64,000 nucleotides of DNA from Xylocopa sonorina (GCF_050948175.1 NC_135194.1:9788033-9852032); one strand, 5' to 3'. Shown: positions 11,491-23,951, numbered from the stretch's first letter. Numbers and translations: made by a program. Notes: generated from the letters alone by a model not told the origin.

Positions 11491-14400
11491 CCGGTGCATC
11501 GTTTTATTCCGATCTATCGCCGTGTAATTACGACAAAGGTCAACCGAACAGGTTCTCTATCGACTCTTGTTTCGCGCGCCTCAAACCGCTTCACTGAATT
11601 CATTTTTTCACCTCCTCGTTTTCTAACCCTCTCGCCTCTGCTTTCCTTCGAACCGTGCAGAACAATAGCGCGCACTTTTTCTTTCCTCAATTGAGTTTCC
11701 GCTAGATTTCTTTCTAAATCAAAGACGAACTGTAACACGAGTCTAAATGAAATAGTAGATATCATAAAGTAGGCGATTTTAGGACTTTTTCTTGTTTCTC
11801 ATGGAATCATCCCCTATTTAATTCAAATTGAAAATATGATATAAAAGAAATTTGAGTTGAATTCTTTTTTTTTATTTTTGTGTTTGAGAAAGAAAGTATG
11901 ACTGCAAATAAATACGACACAACACACGCAAATTTCAACCAAATAACGTTGTCTAAGTATAATACTTCAGATGGTACTTTACCTTCCTGCAGACATTCGT
12001 CGCCCACTCGGTTCGTCGATAAGAAAATTATTTTCTAATCCTCGTTTCGCGATATTTCTCTAAGTTATTTAAAATTCAGTTGGAAAACGAAACAATGGCA
12101 ATTTATCAGTCGATTCGTATTCGTAAACTATTTGTTGAAGCCACCGTTGTATGCGATATATATAGCAGACGCGAAATCAGCTGTCACTGTGAGCGCGAGT
12201 TCGTCGCTGGGGATTTTCGAAAATTACTACCGATGATGTCAACGAGGAGCGATCAGACGTGAGATGGACGAAATTCCTTGTGACGAAAATGCGTCAAGCC
12301 GCGAATCAAACGATTTCGCGAACGTAACGAGACTCGGACAGAAGGGATTGCGTGGCGTCTGCAGCGTCACTTCAGCGTTTCCGCGAATTCCCCTGCTGCA
12401 TTTCGTTCTACCTTGCGCACCTTATCGTGCGCTGTGCCCCAGAACTTGACTCTTAAATCTTGCGCACAGTTTTGAGAAACAGATGCAGCAACTTGGAAGA
12501 GAGACTCGATTCTGTTGGCTCGAAGCAGACTTCGATTTGAGACACTGATCAAATCTGTGCGCTCCTTTTTTATACTTTGAAGATTTGTCAGCTACATCTG
12601 CTTCAGTTGCCTTTAGAAAATTAGAAAAAGAAAGTATCTGACATTAATAATTAGCTGTAGCATGAAAACTGAATTGTTTGTTCGTCGTTTCGATGGCGTA
12701 ATTAAAGGATTCTAATTCTTTTCGAAATCAGAATGTTCAGATGAATTTTGTGAGTATCGTCGTCCATTAAAATTCTGGATTGTTGCAACGAGATATTGGA
12801 TTACTGTCGTGTCAGGTGTGAACCAAAAAGTTTCCATTATGTTTCGCGTTCTTCCCAGGTATTGAGAGGAATAAACAAAATATTCACGTTTTATTTTCTT
12901 ATAAGAATGCAAATGAAAGAAAGGTGGAAGGAACGAAAAAGAATTCCTAATTCCAACATTTGCCTGGGGGATGCAGAGAGAAAACACGCGTCACGGATGC
13001 TACTCTAAATTAAATTTAGACAGAAGGATTCCTGGACCGCGCTTCGCGGCATTTTTTAGCAGCCCCGAAGAGAAATAGCCCGGGGAGAAAAGAAGAAGGC
13101 TTTCCTCGAATACCTTCGTCCTACGGCCAGGTATTCAAAAGCTAACGAACCTCGTCGATCGTTGTAATTTCCACTCGCCGCGCGACGATTTATTCTGCGA
13201 ATCCACGGGGACGAAATGAAACGTTTCACGATCGAAAAGATTGCAATTGAAGCGACAAAACCGGACGATTATAAATTTATCTAGTAAACCTCGACGATAG
13301 CAAATAAATTCCTGCGTTAAAAAATCTGTTGCGCTCGAAGAAAATCCTACATCGCTTGGAAGATACGAGACTTTCATTCGTCTGTAGTTCTCTTCAGCAT
13401 TTAAATGACAATGGCCTCTATCATTCAAATACTATTTCTGTTTTTCTCTTTTACGTCTTTCATATATCTTGCATAATAGTTACAAAGGGTTGTTACTCCG
13501 TCTGCGTTCGATTTTACTTGAGAAACTCTCGTCTCCTTCTGCAAACTATTCACGAATCATCCCAAATGCATTCAAATTGATGATATCCACCTCATCTCTG
13601 ATTAATACACGTTACAATAGCATTTCGTACAAATCGTAAATGAATTGTTCAATTTTAGCGGGACACCAACGTACACTGAGAAATTGTGACAGTGATAAGC
13701 GTTTATTGAAAAATCAGTGCTTCGATCGGTTTTGTTCGACCTTTTGGCGATCAGAGACAGCAGCGTGACGAGTTCAGCGGGCGTTAAGACCGCGGGAAGC
13801 AATAATTAAACGGTAATTCTTGCGATGATCGAGCCGGTGGCCCGCGACGATCGAAACCGCAGAGGGGCGGCCGCGTAATCGGCGGTCGCATTAATAATTT
13901 TACGGTTTGTTTCTGCGACGCGTAACCGGCGTTTCCACCGAATCGAGGCGTGCACGATCGATCGCGTTGGGCTATCTCGTGAACGTAATCGAGAGAAAGT
14001 CGCGGGAATAGGACGAGAAACGGCGCGGATCCCCACGCGATTGTTACGAGGGCGACTTTCCAAATTTTTCTGCCAGCTCTGACCGCAAACCGCCGATTCT
14101 TGTCCGCCTTAGTTTTGCTAAAAACCGTGCCCGTTTCGCACTTCCTTTTAACTTGCCTGATCGACGCCACTGAAAATAATCGGAGTTTCTCTTAATCCTT
14201 ATTGGCTAGCGTTCGCGCGATCGTGTCGCGTAAATCTTGAGACGATTGTTCTTTAACCCTCGAAAGGGTTTTTCATCTTCGAATTTAATTATTAAATACA
14301 GAAATATAGTTTCATTTTATGCAAAAAATTATTAGATCGTGACACTGAAAGTGTTCTTTTAGTCTATCGCTAAGTAATATATCGCTTATCTATAGTTGTC

Positions 14401-14660
14401 TATAGTAGAGAATTTGTATCGATTATTGAACATTTTCAACTACTTCTTTCAAGAGTCGTTTATAGATTCAAAAAACTCTATCAAACCTGTCGCGACAAAC
14501 TTAAGTCGTGTCTGCAGCAAGTGCCAGAATACTTAATTCCTACAATTCTCCTAGAAACACAGAAAATCAATTCAGAATTCTTCCTTTACCATAAACTTAT
14601 CACCCAGAGAACATAAGAAAGCATCAATTCGCGTGAATCATCCCCAAAAATTTCTCTGTA
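11491..14660. other. mixed noncoding DNA
   Basis: Alternating AT-rich and moderately GC-rich sequence. The longest frame (13784-14170, minus strand, 128 codons) is Arg-rich and unrecognised. No repeat family or RNA gene was identified. Confidence 0.5.
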
Positions 14661-15360
14661 CAACAACCTAGAAATCGCCTCGAAAAGCTCCGAGCAAACG
14701 AACCGCGGTGTGGAGAAAACGCGAAACATCCGAGTCGACCGCTACGACAGATCGAGTCACGACACGGCTGGCAGTTTCGAGACGATTCGAGAGTGACCCT
14801 TTTAAGGGTGCGAGGGATCGTTGGCCCGCCCGTTGGTCTCCGGGTTTTCGCCGCGGCTCCGTTCGCCGTGCTGATTCCACGGGATAAGAGGTGTCTGCCG
14901 GCACCCAGTCGTTAGCCAGTGGGTAACGACCGGCCTCCTCTCTCCCACCCACGTTTAAATGCGAATCAAGCAGGAAATCCAGGCAGCGAGCGCTGGCGAG
15001 GGGTGAAGCGGGAGGCACGGTCTGGCCTAGGCGAGCGCAAGGGAAAGCAGGAGGAAGCTGACGCGTTCCAGAAGGAGAGGGTGCGCGGTGTGGTAAGATA
15101 GGCGAGGGAAAAAGAGACGAAGACGAGGGAGACTGGCGTGGAAGAGGAGACGGTGGTAGAGAGGAATAGGAAGAGGAAGAAGACGAGGAAGACGCGGTGG
15201 AGAAAGAGCGGGACTGTGGTAGGGGGCGCCTGGCTAGGGTAAGTTATATAGGCGAAAATAACGATGGCTCGCCATAAATCAGCCAAGGCGACGGTCACGA
15301 CTGCGGGAATCGCCTCGCTGCGAAAAAGCTCGCGCTCGGTTACCAATGACTAATCCCCGT
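14660..15360 (+). promoter_or_regulatory. GC- and purine-rich block with a strong splice-donor-like site
   Basis: The block is CpG-dense to about 15050 and then strongly purine-rich on the plus strand to about 15235. It ends at GGCTAGGGTAAGTTATA, where GTAAGT at 15239-15244 is an ideal 5' splice site preceded by AGG. A second donor-like GTAAGA lies near 15093. An open frame of 60 codons (14919-15101) runs into that second site. A promoter with a 5' untranslated first exon would look like this, but no confirmed exon or Inr/TATA pair is seen. The role is inferred. Confidence 0.25.
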
Positions 15361-16607
15361 GGTAAGCTTTTTGCGACGGCTTCCTTTTGCGCGCAGCGCA
15401 CGCTGCGCCCGTGATCGCCGGTGCTTATCGGCCGTTGCACGCCGGGGAAAGGAACGAGAAGAGAGAGAGAAAAAAAAAGGCCGCAGCGGCGTGAGCATCG
15501 CCGTGGAAAAATTACTTTTCGAGCATCACGGAGAAGCACAGCGCGGAGAAATGAATCTTTTAGGACGAGGCCTTCTTCTTGCGGCCGCGGAACCGATCCT
15601 GCCGATCCGTCGCGCACCGCGTGGCAGATCGCTTAACGGAAATCGTGCGTTTAACGTTCGCCAGACCTGTAATTATGTACGTAATCCTCTTACTGCCGCG
15701 ACAACGTGGCGAGGGACGAGGGGATATTAGTTTCGACGATTTCTTTTTACTCTTGGTTCTCGTTTTTAACGCAAGTTACGCGTGCAATCAATTTCGTCTT
15801 AATTATGTCACGTATTATGTGGTCCCAGCTGTGAAATGAACGGTAGTATAATCTGTTTAATGGCCGTTCTGACAAGTGTTGCAGTTCTTTTATAATAGAT
15901 GCTGATGCTACATTAGTGTTTTATGTAGATACTTGTGAATAGTAAACGACTTTATGTAGAAAATGTAAAAAATGTGAAAGATGTAATCCGATATATTTTG
16001 CAATTTTGTTAAGAGCCAGGTATCGATTGAGAATAAAGTATATACAGTTTCCAATCGATTATTATCGTAATCTTAAAACAGACACGACGATACGTGTCAA
16101 AAGATAAAGCTTAATCGATTTGACCTCACCTTATCAAGCGAGAGTTAAACATTACATGTAGGCTAGTATTAAAGTACAATTTTATCTGATTGAAATATCT
16201 AACGATAATTTCTCTTTCATCATTCGATTTTACAATCGATCGAATAGCAAAAAATCGATTATTACATCCTCGAAGATCCAACACAACTGATGCGAAACAC
16301 GCTGAACGCGAGTCAACACGCGTAGCGTTGTATCGATGGTGTTCGTGGTTTTATCAATTTTACACAATAGGATAAGTTAACGATAAGCTACGAGATATTG
16401 CATACCTGTCGTTTCAATTCCCTCGCTACTCTCGTACAACTATTAGCTGCTATAACTAAGAAAGAAGCGTGGGAAGTTTCGATGAAAGACGTTTTCCGAG
16501 AAGCCTACTTTCATAGCAAATGCCGCCACATGCTATCTTTTATAATCAGAACGAACACAAACACTTCGTTTTTTCATATATTAAATGAAACGCAATGCTT
16601 TTCGTAA
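15361..16607. other. noncoding DNA, GC-rich falling to AT-rich
   Basis: The first 350 bases are CpG-dense with chance frames on both strands; the rest is AT-rich. Nothing recognisable as a gene or repeat. Confidence 0.5.
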
Positions 16608-16620
16608 TGCGTGTCGATCG

Positions 16621-16708
16621 TAAGTAGATTCAGACGTGTAGTCACTGGCCGCGCGATGCACTGGAGAACGCCTGTGGAAAGTCTGACGCGTCTGGCTCGA
16701 TCTACTTA
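16621..16708. other. 88-nt hairpin, copy A
   Basis: TAAGTAGAT at 16621-16629 pairs with ATCTACTTA at 16700-16708, followed by one G-T pair. Then CAGACG (16631-16636) pairs with CGTCTG (16689-16694), with a small bulge on the 3' side. The loop region holds TGGCCGCGCGATGCA, which is also present in copy B. The transcribed strand is unknown because the structure is near-symmetric. Confidence 0.6.
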
Positions 16709-16831
16709 CTATTAAACTGAATCGTAGCGGTGCACAAAACTTGAAGACCTGTTTCAGTCGCGATTTCAAAGCTTCGTTAAACAATTAAAAATGTATCTCA
16801 CAGCGGAAAAAATAAAACGCGTGACGATTGT

Positions 16832-16919
16832 TAAGTAGATTAAATCGTGCAGCCATTGGCCGCGCGATGCATTCGAGACCGCATCAAGAGAGTCTGACGC
16901 CTTCGACTTGATCTACTTA
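16832..16919. other. 88-nt hairpin, copy B
   Basis: TAAGTAGAT at 16832-16840 pairs with ATCTACTTA at 16911-16919. The stem then continues without a bulge through TAAATCG against CGACTTG, with one G-T pair and one mismatch. An inner stem GATGC/GCATC (16866-16870 with 16881-16885) closes a ten-base loop. Length is exactly the same as copy A although about a quarter of the bases differ, so the fold appears kept while sequence drifted. Confidence 0.6.
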
Positions 16920-17030
16920 CTATTAACTGAATCGTAATGGCGCGTAACATTTGAAGACCTGTTTTAACTACGATTCGAAAGCTTTGTTAGACGATTAGGA
17001 ATGTGATTGATAGTGGAAAAAATGATAAAA

Positions 17031-18299
17031 TTTAGTAATATTTTTCCTATCGTTATTAGAGTATTACCATCGTCACTGTCTCTGATATATCGTTTGCGTA
17101 CTCGTATTCACGAGCTGCAGAGAATGATCAATCTCGAAATAAAAAAACGAGTGGATACATTTGACTCCGTTCTGAATTTCTGGACCACCAGACACGTGCA
17201 TTTTATTACCATCTTACGATTCGATTTAACGAGCGTTTCAACAATTCGGTAAATAAACCACGCGGTAACAAATGACTCGTCTCAGGTCCGTATAAACGTC
17301 GAAATCTTCGGCTATAAAATCCGCGAACGTGCGTGTACACAATTGAATCAGCTAGATCAGACACAATATAAGTCACGCTTTTTAATATTCGCTTATTCGT
17401 TGAACAGTACCGGTTAGATTTAAACATTTCAGACGATCGTGGGAACCAACATAAATCACGTAAAAGCGTATGGTGAAATAGAGTTAACGATGTACAAATT
17501 GGAGACCAAAGATAACAGAAAGTAGAATGTTTGACTTATGGAAGTAGTTTCTCCATTCATTCGCTTAAGGACACCCTTGTTCGACAAACTTTTACACGTT
17601 TAAATAACCTCGAATGTATGCTCGCGTTCCATACAAATCATATGTCAACAGAATTAATTTCCCCGCATTTCAGTTACATTCACTCAACAGACATCAAGCG
17701 GAGGGATTCAAATAAAAGATCCCTCCTCGAACGGTTTCCGACTGACGATCTGGGGTAATTTATTTTACAAATGTCGCAGCTCGTACGTTACAACCGGGCC
17801 TAATTTCAGATCGTAGCTTGATACATCGTTTCGATCATCGCGGATGATTCATCCGCAATGAATGCGAGAGATGAAAGTCGGAGTATTTATACCAGTTCAC
17901 CGGTCGAACTCATTCCGCGAGTTCTTCAAAATGTCGATGACCGAAATAGCTGAGATCTGAGACTTAGTTGCAAAATTTCAATCTTTTGACGAAAAATTAA
18001 AAAAAAAAAATAAACGAGTCTCTTGGCTACTGTCGAGGCTCCTCATAAATCATTCTCAACGATACCTCTCACTGGACCTATCATACTTAATCCAAAAAAC
18101 AAAACGATACAACGAACCTTCAAACATTTATAAGACGTCAAATAACACTCGCAGCAAAATAACCCATCCTATCCCCAAAAACCAGTAACGAAGTCGATTC
18201 GAGCATCCTCTGATCCCATCGATTCAATTCGCCATTAGAAAATTCAGTATCGTTGCATACATCACGCACGACGGCAACTATCGTTACGGGGTCGCGAAT
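17031..18299. other. noncoding DNA
   Basis: AT-rich with short chance frames and a 12-base A run at 17999-18010. Nothing recognisable. Confidence 0.55.
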
Positions 18300-19110
18300 T
18301 AATCCGCCATGAACCTGGGGCGGGGGGGGAGGGTCAGGGAATAATGAAAAAGTTTGTCCGGGATAATTAAACGGGCGCGTAGCCGTGAATCTGGGCGCGT
18401 TTTAAACGCATTACCAACTTTTAATGGCACGTATCGATTTCGAGAACGATGAATGGCATCGACAACGCGCCGCGTCCCACGGGGTAGAAGGGGGAGGCGA
18501 ACGGCGGCGGCTGCGGGGGATGAAAGCTGCGGTCCGCGAATGACATTTCAGCCCCGGACGCGTACGGAAAATCGGTAGGGGAAAAACAAATCTACGGGTC
18601 GCGTGAATGACGTTTCAACAGTGCGGCCGACTGGAGCAATTACTAACGGAATATTGGAATCATTACGTCTCTCTATCTGGCGCAGGCCACGGTTTCGGAA
18701 AAAATGATCGCGTATCGACGCGGCCTGCGAGACAACCGCCTCGCGTACCGGATCGAAAATCATTCGCGGAACGCCGCCAATCAAACCGTTTCCACGTGAA
18801 ACTTGATTTCACCCTCGCCTCCGCGTCCGCCACTTCCGGCGTCGCCCCGGAACGGCGACAACCGCCGCGCGTCGACCGACTGTATCCGTTTCCACGCGGC
18901 CCCCGCTCTTTTCTCCGCGCCCTTCGCTTCATTTATTCCGCGATTTCGATTACGCCTGCGTGCAGTCCCGCGAACCACGCTCGAGCTGTTTCGTTTCGAT
19001 TAATTAATTCACGCGGGTCCGAGCGAGCCGCTCGCGTTCAGTCGAGTGACTCGATTTCTCGAGTCCTCGCGTCCGCAGGACTCCAAGCTCCTTGGCTCTC
19101 GAGGTTAATT
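18300..19110. other. GC-rich, CpG-dense block
   Basis: Strong rise in G+C with overlapping open frames on both strands (for example 18607-19182 plus, 191 codons; 18663-18932 minus). The products are Arg/Pro/Ser-rich, with no recognised domain, which fits stop-poor GC DNA rather than a gene. A G-quadruplex-prone run begins the block. Confidence 0.4.
18317..18339 (+). other. G-quadruplex-prone run
   Basis: G runs of 4, 8, 3 and 3 (18317-18320, 18322-18329, 18331-18333, 18337-18339) with loops of 1 to 3 bases satisfy the quadruplex pattern on the plus strand. Confidence 0.55.
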
Positions 19111-21392
19111 CGGATTCACTTTCTGTACACCGAGTACAGTTATGATAATTTGCCTCGAGGAACAGTTAATGAAGTTTCGTAGGATATTTTAAGATCAAGT
19201 GAAACTTAATGGGTTCATCGTTATTGCTAAATGGTTCGCATAAAATGATTTCAAGCAGCTTGATTAACGACACTTGTACGGATATTTCGAGTTAAGTGAA
19301 TGACAGATTCAGAGCAGCTGAGTAGCTTCGAATTAGTTCTCTGTTACGTACTCTACACGAAAAAGTAGCCCGTTTGTTGCTGTTCAGAACAAGTGATATT
19401 CAATCGTAGGTGTTCGTTTCGATCGAATCTCGTAAAAGTAATACTCGAACGTTGAGATATGCCCTGGATATAATACGCGACGTACTTACTCCGCGATCTC
19501 GCTCGAGTGTTGCAAACAGAAAACTATTGTAGGTAAATGCAAGCTGTGAATACAAAACGAGTCCGGTTAGAGTACTCATAAATGGCTCGAATCCACTTGC
19601 TCGTGATTCGATTCTACTCGAAAGCGGCACTTTCGTGTGTCAAAGAAGGGGAGATACTCGCGATACAAGTGATTCTATCCCATGGCTACTTATTGCGTTC
19701 TATTCTACTTTGTATTCGCGGTTTGGCTTGTCTCGCGATCATGATTTCGCGCCCATGTATTATTCACGGCTGCTCTGATCTCGAAAAGTTTGAGACTAGT
19801 AACAGACGCGAAATATACTTTGAAAAATAAGTACCTTCTTAATTAATAAACGCTTGATATTGAAGAAACGTGCTCTGAGACACTCGTGTTTTTGATTTCA
19901 AATTTCGGAAAGTGAGAATCTTTCGAGAGAATTGGTTTGGAGTGATGTCTACGGATAATTCGCGTCTGTTAATTTCAAATAACATAAATCGTTACTCAAG
20001 TTTGACGCCGTTCACTTATTATACAACTATGATCGTCAACTTCGCAGTTATACGAGGCTTTGATTCTCTCTTGGTAACAGAAACGCGTAAGTATGGCCGC
20101 CGCATGAGAAATGATGATAGAGCCACTTCCTATTAGACGGTCGACGTTATGTTTCTGCTGGTAGGACGGTATCGAAATTTTTTAATGCACAAATAGAGTA
20201 ACAACTTTGACAGAAATTTCTGTGAACAATTTTACAATTAGCAAGGACTCTTTAAGCCCAAAAGGGGTTGCAAAGATGAGGATAAAAATATAAGAGAGTA
20301 CAAAAGAGAAATAAAATATTGGAATGGTCAACTAAAACATGTCTTGCCACAGGTATTCAAAGATTCTTTCAACACGGAAGTAGATGCAACAAAGTATCGA
20401 AAGGTATAATTACGAGGTACAGCAGTCAGCGTAATAAAAACGCATATAACAGCCAGTATAAATTACAGGCAGTAACAGAAACTAAATTTCTTCGACAAGA
20501 ACGAACGCAGACATTAATGAAGCAATAGACGTTGCCTCTCTAAATAAAACATGACATTTTCTTCTACGAGCAAGAGTTTTTATTAAAACGATTTTTAATT
20601 AACGATTTCCTTCAAGATTACCGACAAATCCCCCTCACCGATGCTTAACACTGAATATAGCTTGTTAAAAGTAGGTTAACATGCGCACGAGCATAATTTT
20701 GACTCTGTTAAGATAAAATAAGTTGAATATCGTTCATTGATATCAGACAAACACTCAGTCGTAAAACTGAAAAGACACAGTACTCGATTGGACACCATAC
20801 GTTGCAACATGCCCAGTAAAAATTTTCCAATAATTTAATATACCACAATTAATTCATCCAAATAATCGACGCTGACTGTTATCCTTCTGCCACCTGATTT
20901 TCCAATATTTCTCTATATTTTATTTTATACTGGTATCCAAAAACGTTAGCAATCGACGGTACCTACGCAATATCAAATCTCACTCAACTTTGACTATATT
21001 TTCAATGAAAAAAAAACCCAAATTTCTCGTCGTCGAACATTGTCGACGCGATATCGAAGAGGAAGATATTTTCCGTCGACCATAATTCGCGGCAATTACC
21101 GCAAACCACAATTGCGAACGATCCGCGCGAGGAGGCGAGCGTCGCGCGCGACGGCCGATGAAAAAGCCCGCGAACGACGCCGTTGCTCGCGAAGTGTCGC
21201 GTACGATTTTTCATCTCGCATCGGAATAATCGATCGCCGTTTCACCGTTTAGCCGTCGTTCATTACGAACGGCTACGTTTTAAATGAACGGTGCCTCGAC
21301 GAACAGCCGCAACGAGAGGCGGGCCGCCTCTTATCTGCCACGATTACTATTATAAATCGATAACCCGTGGCAAGAATGTGAGCAGATGCACG
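19111..21392. other. noncoding DNA with a CpG-richer tail
   Basis: AT-rich with short frames up to about 21000, then a CpG-richer stretch (21040-21350) holding chance frames on both strands. No gene or repeat recognised. Confidence 0.5.
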
Positions 21393-22198
21393 TACACTGA
21401 CGCTCGTAAATATCCGGACACTTTGCTCGATTTGTACCAAGATTATTGCCGAGTGTAAATTAACGACAAATTTCTGATTAGCCGCAATCTGCGCGATACT
21501 TTTTCTCCTTTTTTTAGTTTCAACGCGGGGATATGAAGTTATGTATGTAAAACGTGACAATAGCTATCGGTGATTCATCGATCTGTATCAATAAGGCTTA
21601 GATATCATTATTCGTTCGAGTTAATCGGTTTAGAATATAGTTTTCTGTATCTAACTCGCACAGGCGTGGCTTGTTAGGTGTAAAATTAATTTTTATTATT
21701 GCTACGCACAAGTGTAATTGAGAATATTAGTCTTTTTGTATTGTACGATCATTTTTAGGTATCAATTTCATCGTGAATTGTATTCGAATATTTTTGTCTA
21801 TAGCTATGCGATGGAATTATATTTTTTAAAAAAGGGTACAAGTATCTGCATACATTTTGGTTACTCTGCAGTAACAGTATATGAATCTTGCTTAAAAGTA
21901 TGTGAATTGATTAAAATTGTAACGAATTAATTTTCCCTTATACTTTTCTATCAATACAATAATTTAAAACTTTGCAGTACCCATTAAAAAAATTCATTAA
22001 TAGGTACCGTACAGTACATTAGAGTCCTGTATCTTATTCGTTAATTTGTACCTGGCAAATTTAAATATCAACTACCAAAAATCACGAAAAGTAACGAAAT
22101 CGCGACATGTTCGCTTACCAGCAATTTTTCAGATAAATTCAAATCCCAAAAGGAAAAAAATAGACACATGTCCGAGTATACTTTTGATCGCCACTGTA
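21393..22198. mobile_element. Tc1/mariner-like nonautonomous DNA transposon with TA target duplication
   Basis: The left end begins TA then CACTGACGCTCGTAAATAT (from 21395) followed by CCGGACA. The right end, read on the minus strand from 22196, begins CAGTGGCGATCAAAAGTATA followed by CTCGGACA. The ends are inverted relatives with the CA(G/C)TG...CGGACA form typical of Tc1-like terminal repeats, and each is flanked by TA. Joining the flanks across one TA gives the palindrome GCACGTACGTGC, which fits the preference of this superfamily for palindromic TA targets. The 802-bp interior is AT-rich and shows no transposase, so it is a deleted or nonautonomous copy. The ends have diverged from each other, so it is old. 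Confidence 0.75.
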
Positions 22199-23588
22199 CG
22201 TGCGACTCGTGGATACCTCCCGATAAATCGTGAGAACACCAGTCTCTCGAAACATTGATACGTCCCTTATCGAGGACCCCGCCAACCCCTCCGCGTCTTC
22301 CTTTTTATTTTTCATCCCTCTTCCCGTCGTTGCTCGACGATCGTTTCGCGCGTTTCGCTTCGAACTGAGATTAACCCGCGGATTGATCGCAGTTTATGCA
22401 AATCCCGCCACGGTCGGCTCTCACGGTGATCCGTGAGTATCGCGGGAACAATTCGATTCTATCTTATCGGGGATCAATCGAGCGCAGACGTTTAAAAATA
22501 TCGTTCGGTGGAATTTAATCGCGACACCGGCGTTGCCGCCTGTCGCTTTTCTTATCCGAACGTAAACAACGAAATCGTATCCATATTTTGTTGCGAAAAC
22601 TTTAGACAACCCGGCAGGAGAACTCCATTCGCTGCCAAGTAAATGGAGTTCAGCTTCCGTTGCGTCTCTATCGCTCGATCTGCTGTTAATCGCCGCTTTA
22701 ACCCTTTCAGGGATGCTGGCACGTACGCGTGCGTTCGTAATTTCTTCTAAAAATAAACCGCTACAAATTGGCGTCTTTAAATTGATGCAATTATTAAGAC
22801 AGACTGTGTTATATACTTGGTGTTTTATCTATCAAATATTAACGATTTCTTTAATCGAAAGAACTCGAACACGTCGAAGACAGTGCTGCAATTTTTACAA
22901 AGCAGTGATTATCACTTGATAGTAATTATCTGTCTATTCAAGTAGAGCGAAATTAAATCAGCGTTGCCATGCCTTCTGTCTTCATTGCTGATCAATTCTG
23001 CAGCGAATAGTTCTTCGACGGGTTTCAAATTCTTTTTTTCTCGTTTAGAATAATTTCAATTTTATCAAATCGAACGTACACGTGCGCGACGGTGTCCCTG
23101 AAGTGATTGATAATGAATAATTATTGGTACGTAATGAGGACACTGATTGCGAGGCAACTTTTAGTTTATAAGTTGCTTGTTCCCCGACGGATTCGTGTCA
23201 ATGGAATTCTACTACGTTTTTAAAGCTCTACCATTGTTTAATTAGGAAATATTTTGCCAACTTTTCCGCACAGTTAATTCTAGATTAAAAGCTGCATTAA
23301 TTTTCATTTTCACGATTATAATTATCTTGGTTTGCCAATTTTCTGGCTTTAGATGCAAAGATAGTATACACTTGCTACGAACGCCTAAAAAATTTCCTTG
23401 TTCTGTCTCTAAAACTGACAAATGTGGGAAATTTTGTGAGTCACTATAAAGTCATGGCACATTCTCTTTCTATGCATCCTCATTCACTGTGAGAGTATGA
23501 CATTTAAATATTCAACTTGCGCGGCAAGAATTTCGTTTGCTACCAATAAGAGAAAAGACGATCCTCTCGTAATTTCCATAGAACCAAA
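22199..23588. other. noncoding DNA
   Basis: A moderately GC-rich part (22230-22700) with short frames, then AT-rich DNA. Nothing recognisable. Confidence 0.5.
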
Positions 23589-23666
23589 GTGCAACGAAGA
23601 TTCAATACAAAAAGTCCTTGCAATATTAATACGCATCGCTACATTAACACGAATAATTTGTTGCAG

Positions 23667-23951
23667 GAACAAGAGCGAAACATGGACAGACAAGAATACA
23701 CCCAACATACTGAAAGAGCGGAAAGAAACCACGAATACGTTTCCTCAAAAAAAAAAAAACGAAAAACTGTAAAATTCGAACGATTCAAGAGCGAACAGAC
23801 GTCTCCTTGGCCTTCGTCGACGAAATTCTACGTAGACTTAGCGGCACGCCAAGAAAACCGTGAAGCAAAGTTAGCATCGCGCGGTCGTGGCTGGGAAAAA
23901 TGGTCGCGAAAGTATGGCCGGCGTCGATTTCCTAGCTCCGTGGATGGTTAA
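23667..23951 (+). CDS. weak candidate exon or chance frame, hydrophilic product
   Basis: Downstream of TAATTTGTTGCAG, an acceptable 3' splice site ending at 23666, the frame stays open for 94 codons to a stop at 23949. The product is very hydrophilic: EQERNMDRQEYTQHTERAER near the start, then a KKKKRK basic run and an Arg/Lys-rich end. No family is recognised. A basic run like this could be a nuclear signal. Against a gene: the plus strand is purine-rich here, which yields Glu/Lys/Arg by chance, and the KKKK stretch comes from a 13-base A run at 23747-23759. No clear donor or upstream exon was found. Confidence 0.15.
   Translation, partial: EQERNMDRQEYTQHTERAERNHEYVSSKKKKRKTVKFERFKSEQTSPWPSSTKFYVDLAARQENREAKLASRGRGWEKWSRKYGRRRFPSSVDG

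Larger units (their letters stand above)
16608..17030. repeat. diverged tandem duplication, 211-bp units, each with an 88-nt hairpin
   Basis: Two units (about 16608-16818 and 16819-17030) align at a constant offset of 211 bases. Shared blocks in order are TAAGTAGAT, TGGCCGCGCGATGCA, AGTCTGACGC, GATCTACTTACTATT, CTGAATCGTA, TTGAAGACCTGTTT and GGAAAAAAT. By eye the copies agree at roughly three quarters of positions. Each starts with an 88-nt hairpin listed separately. No open frame uses the unit sensibly. It could be a duplicated structured RNA or a miniature inverted-repeat element; no target-site duplication is seen. Confidence 0.85.

Noticed and set aside
18607..19182. 191-codon plus-strand frame
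   Set aside because: Same pattern of GC-driven openness on both strands; no domain.
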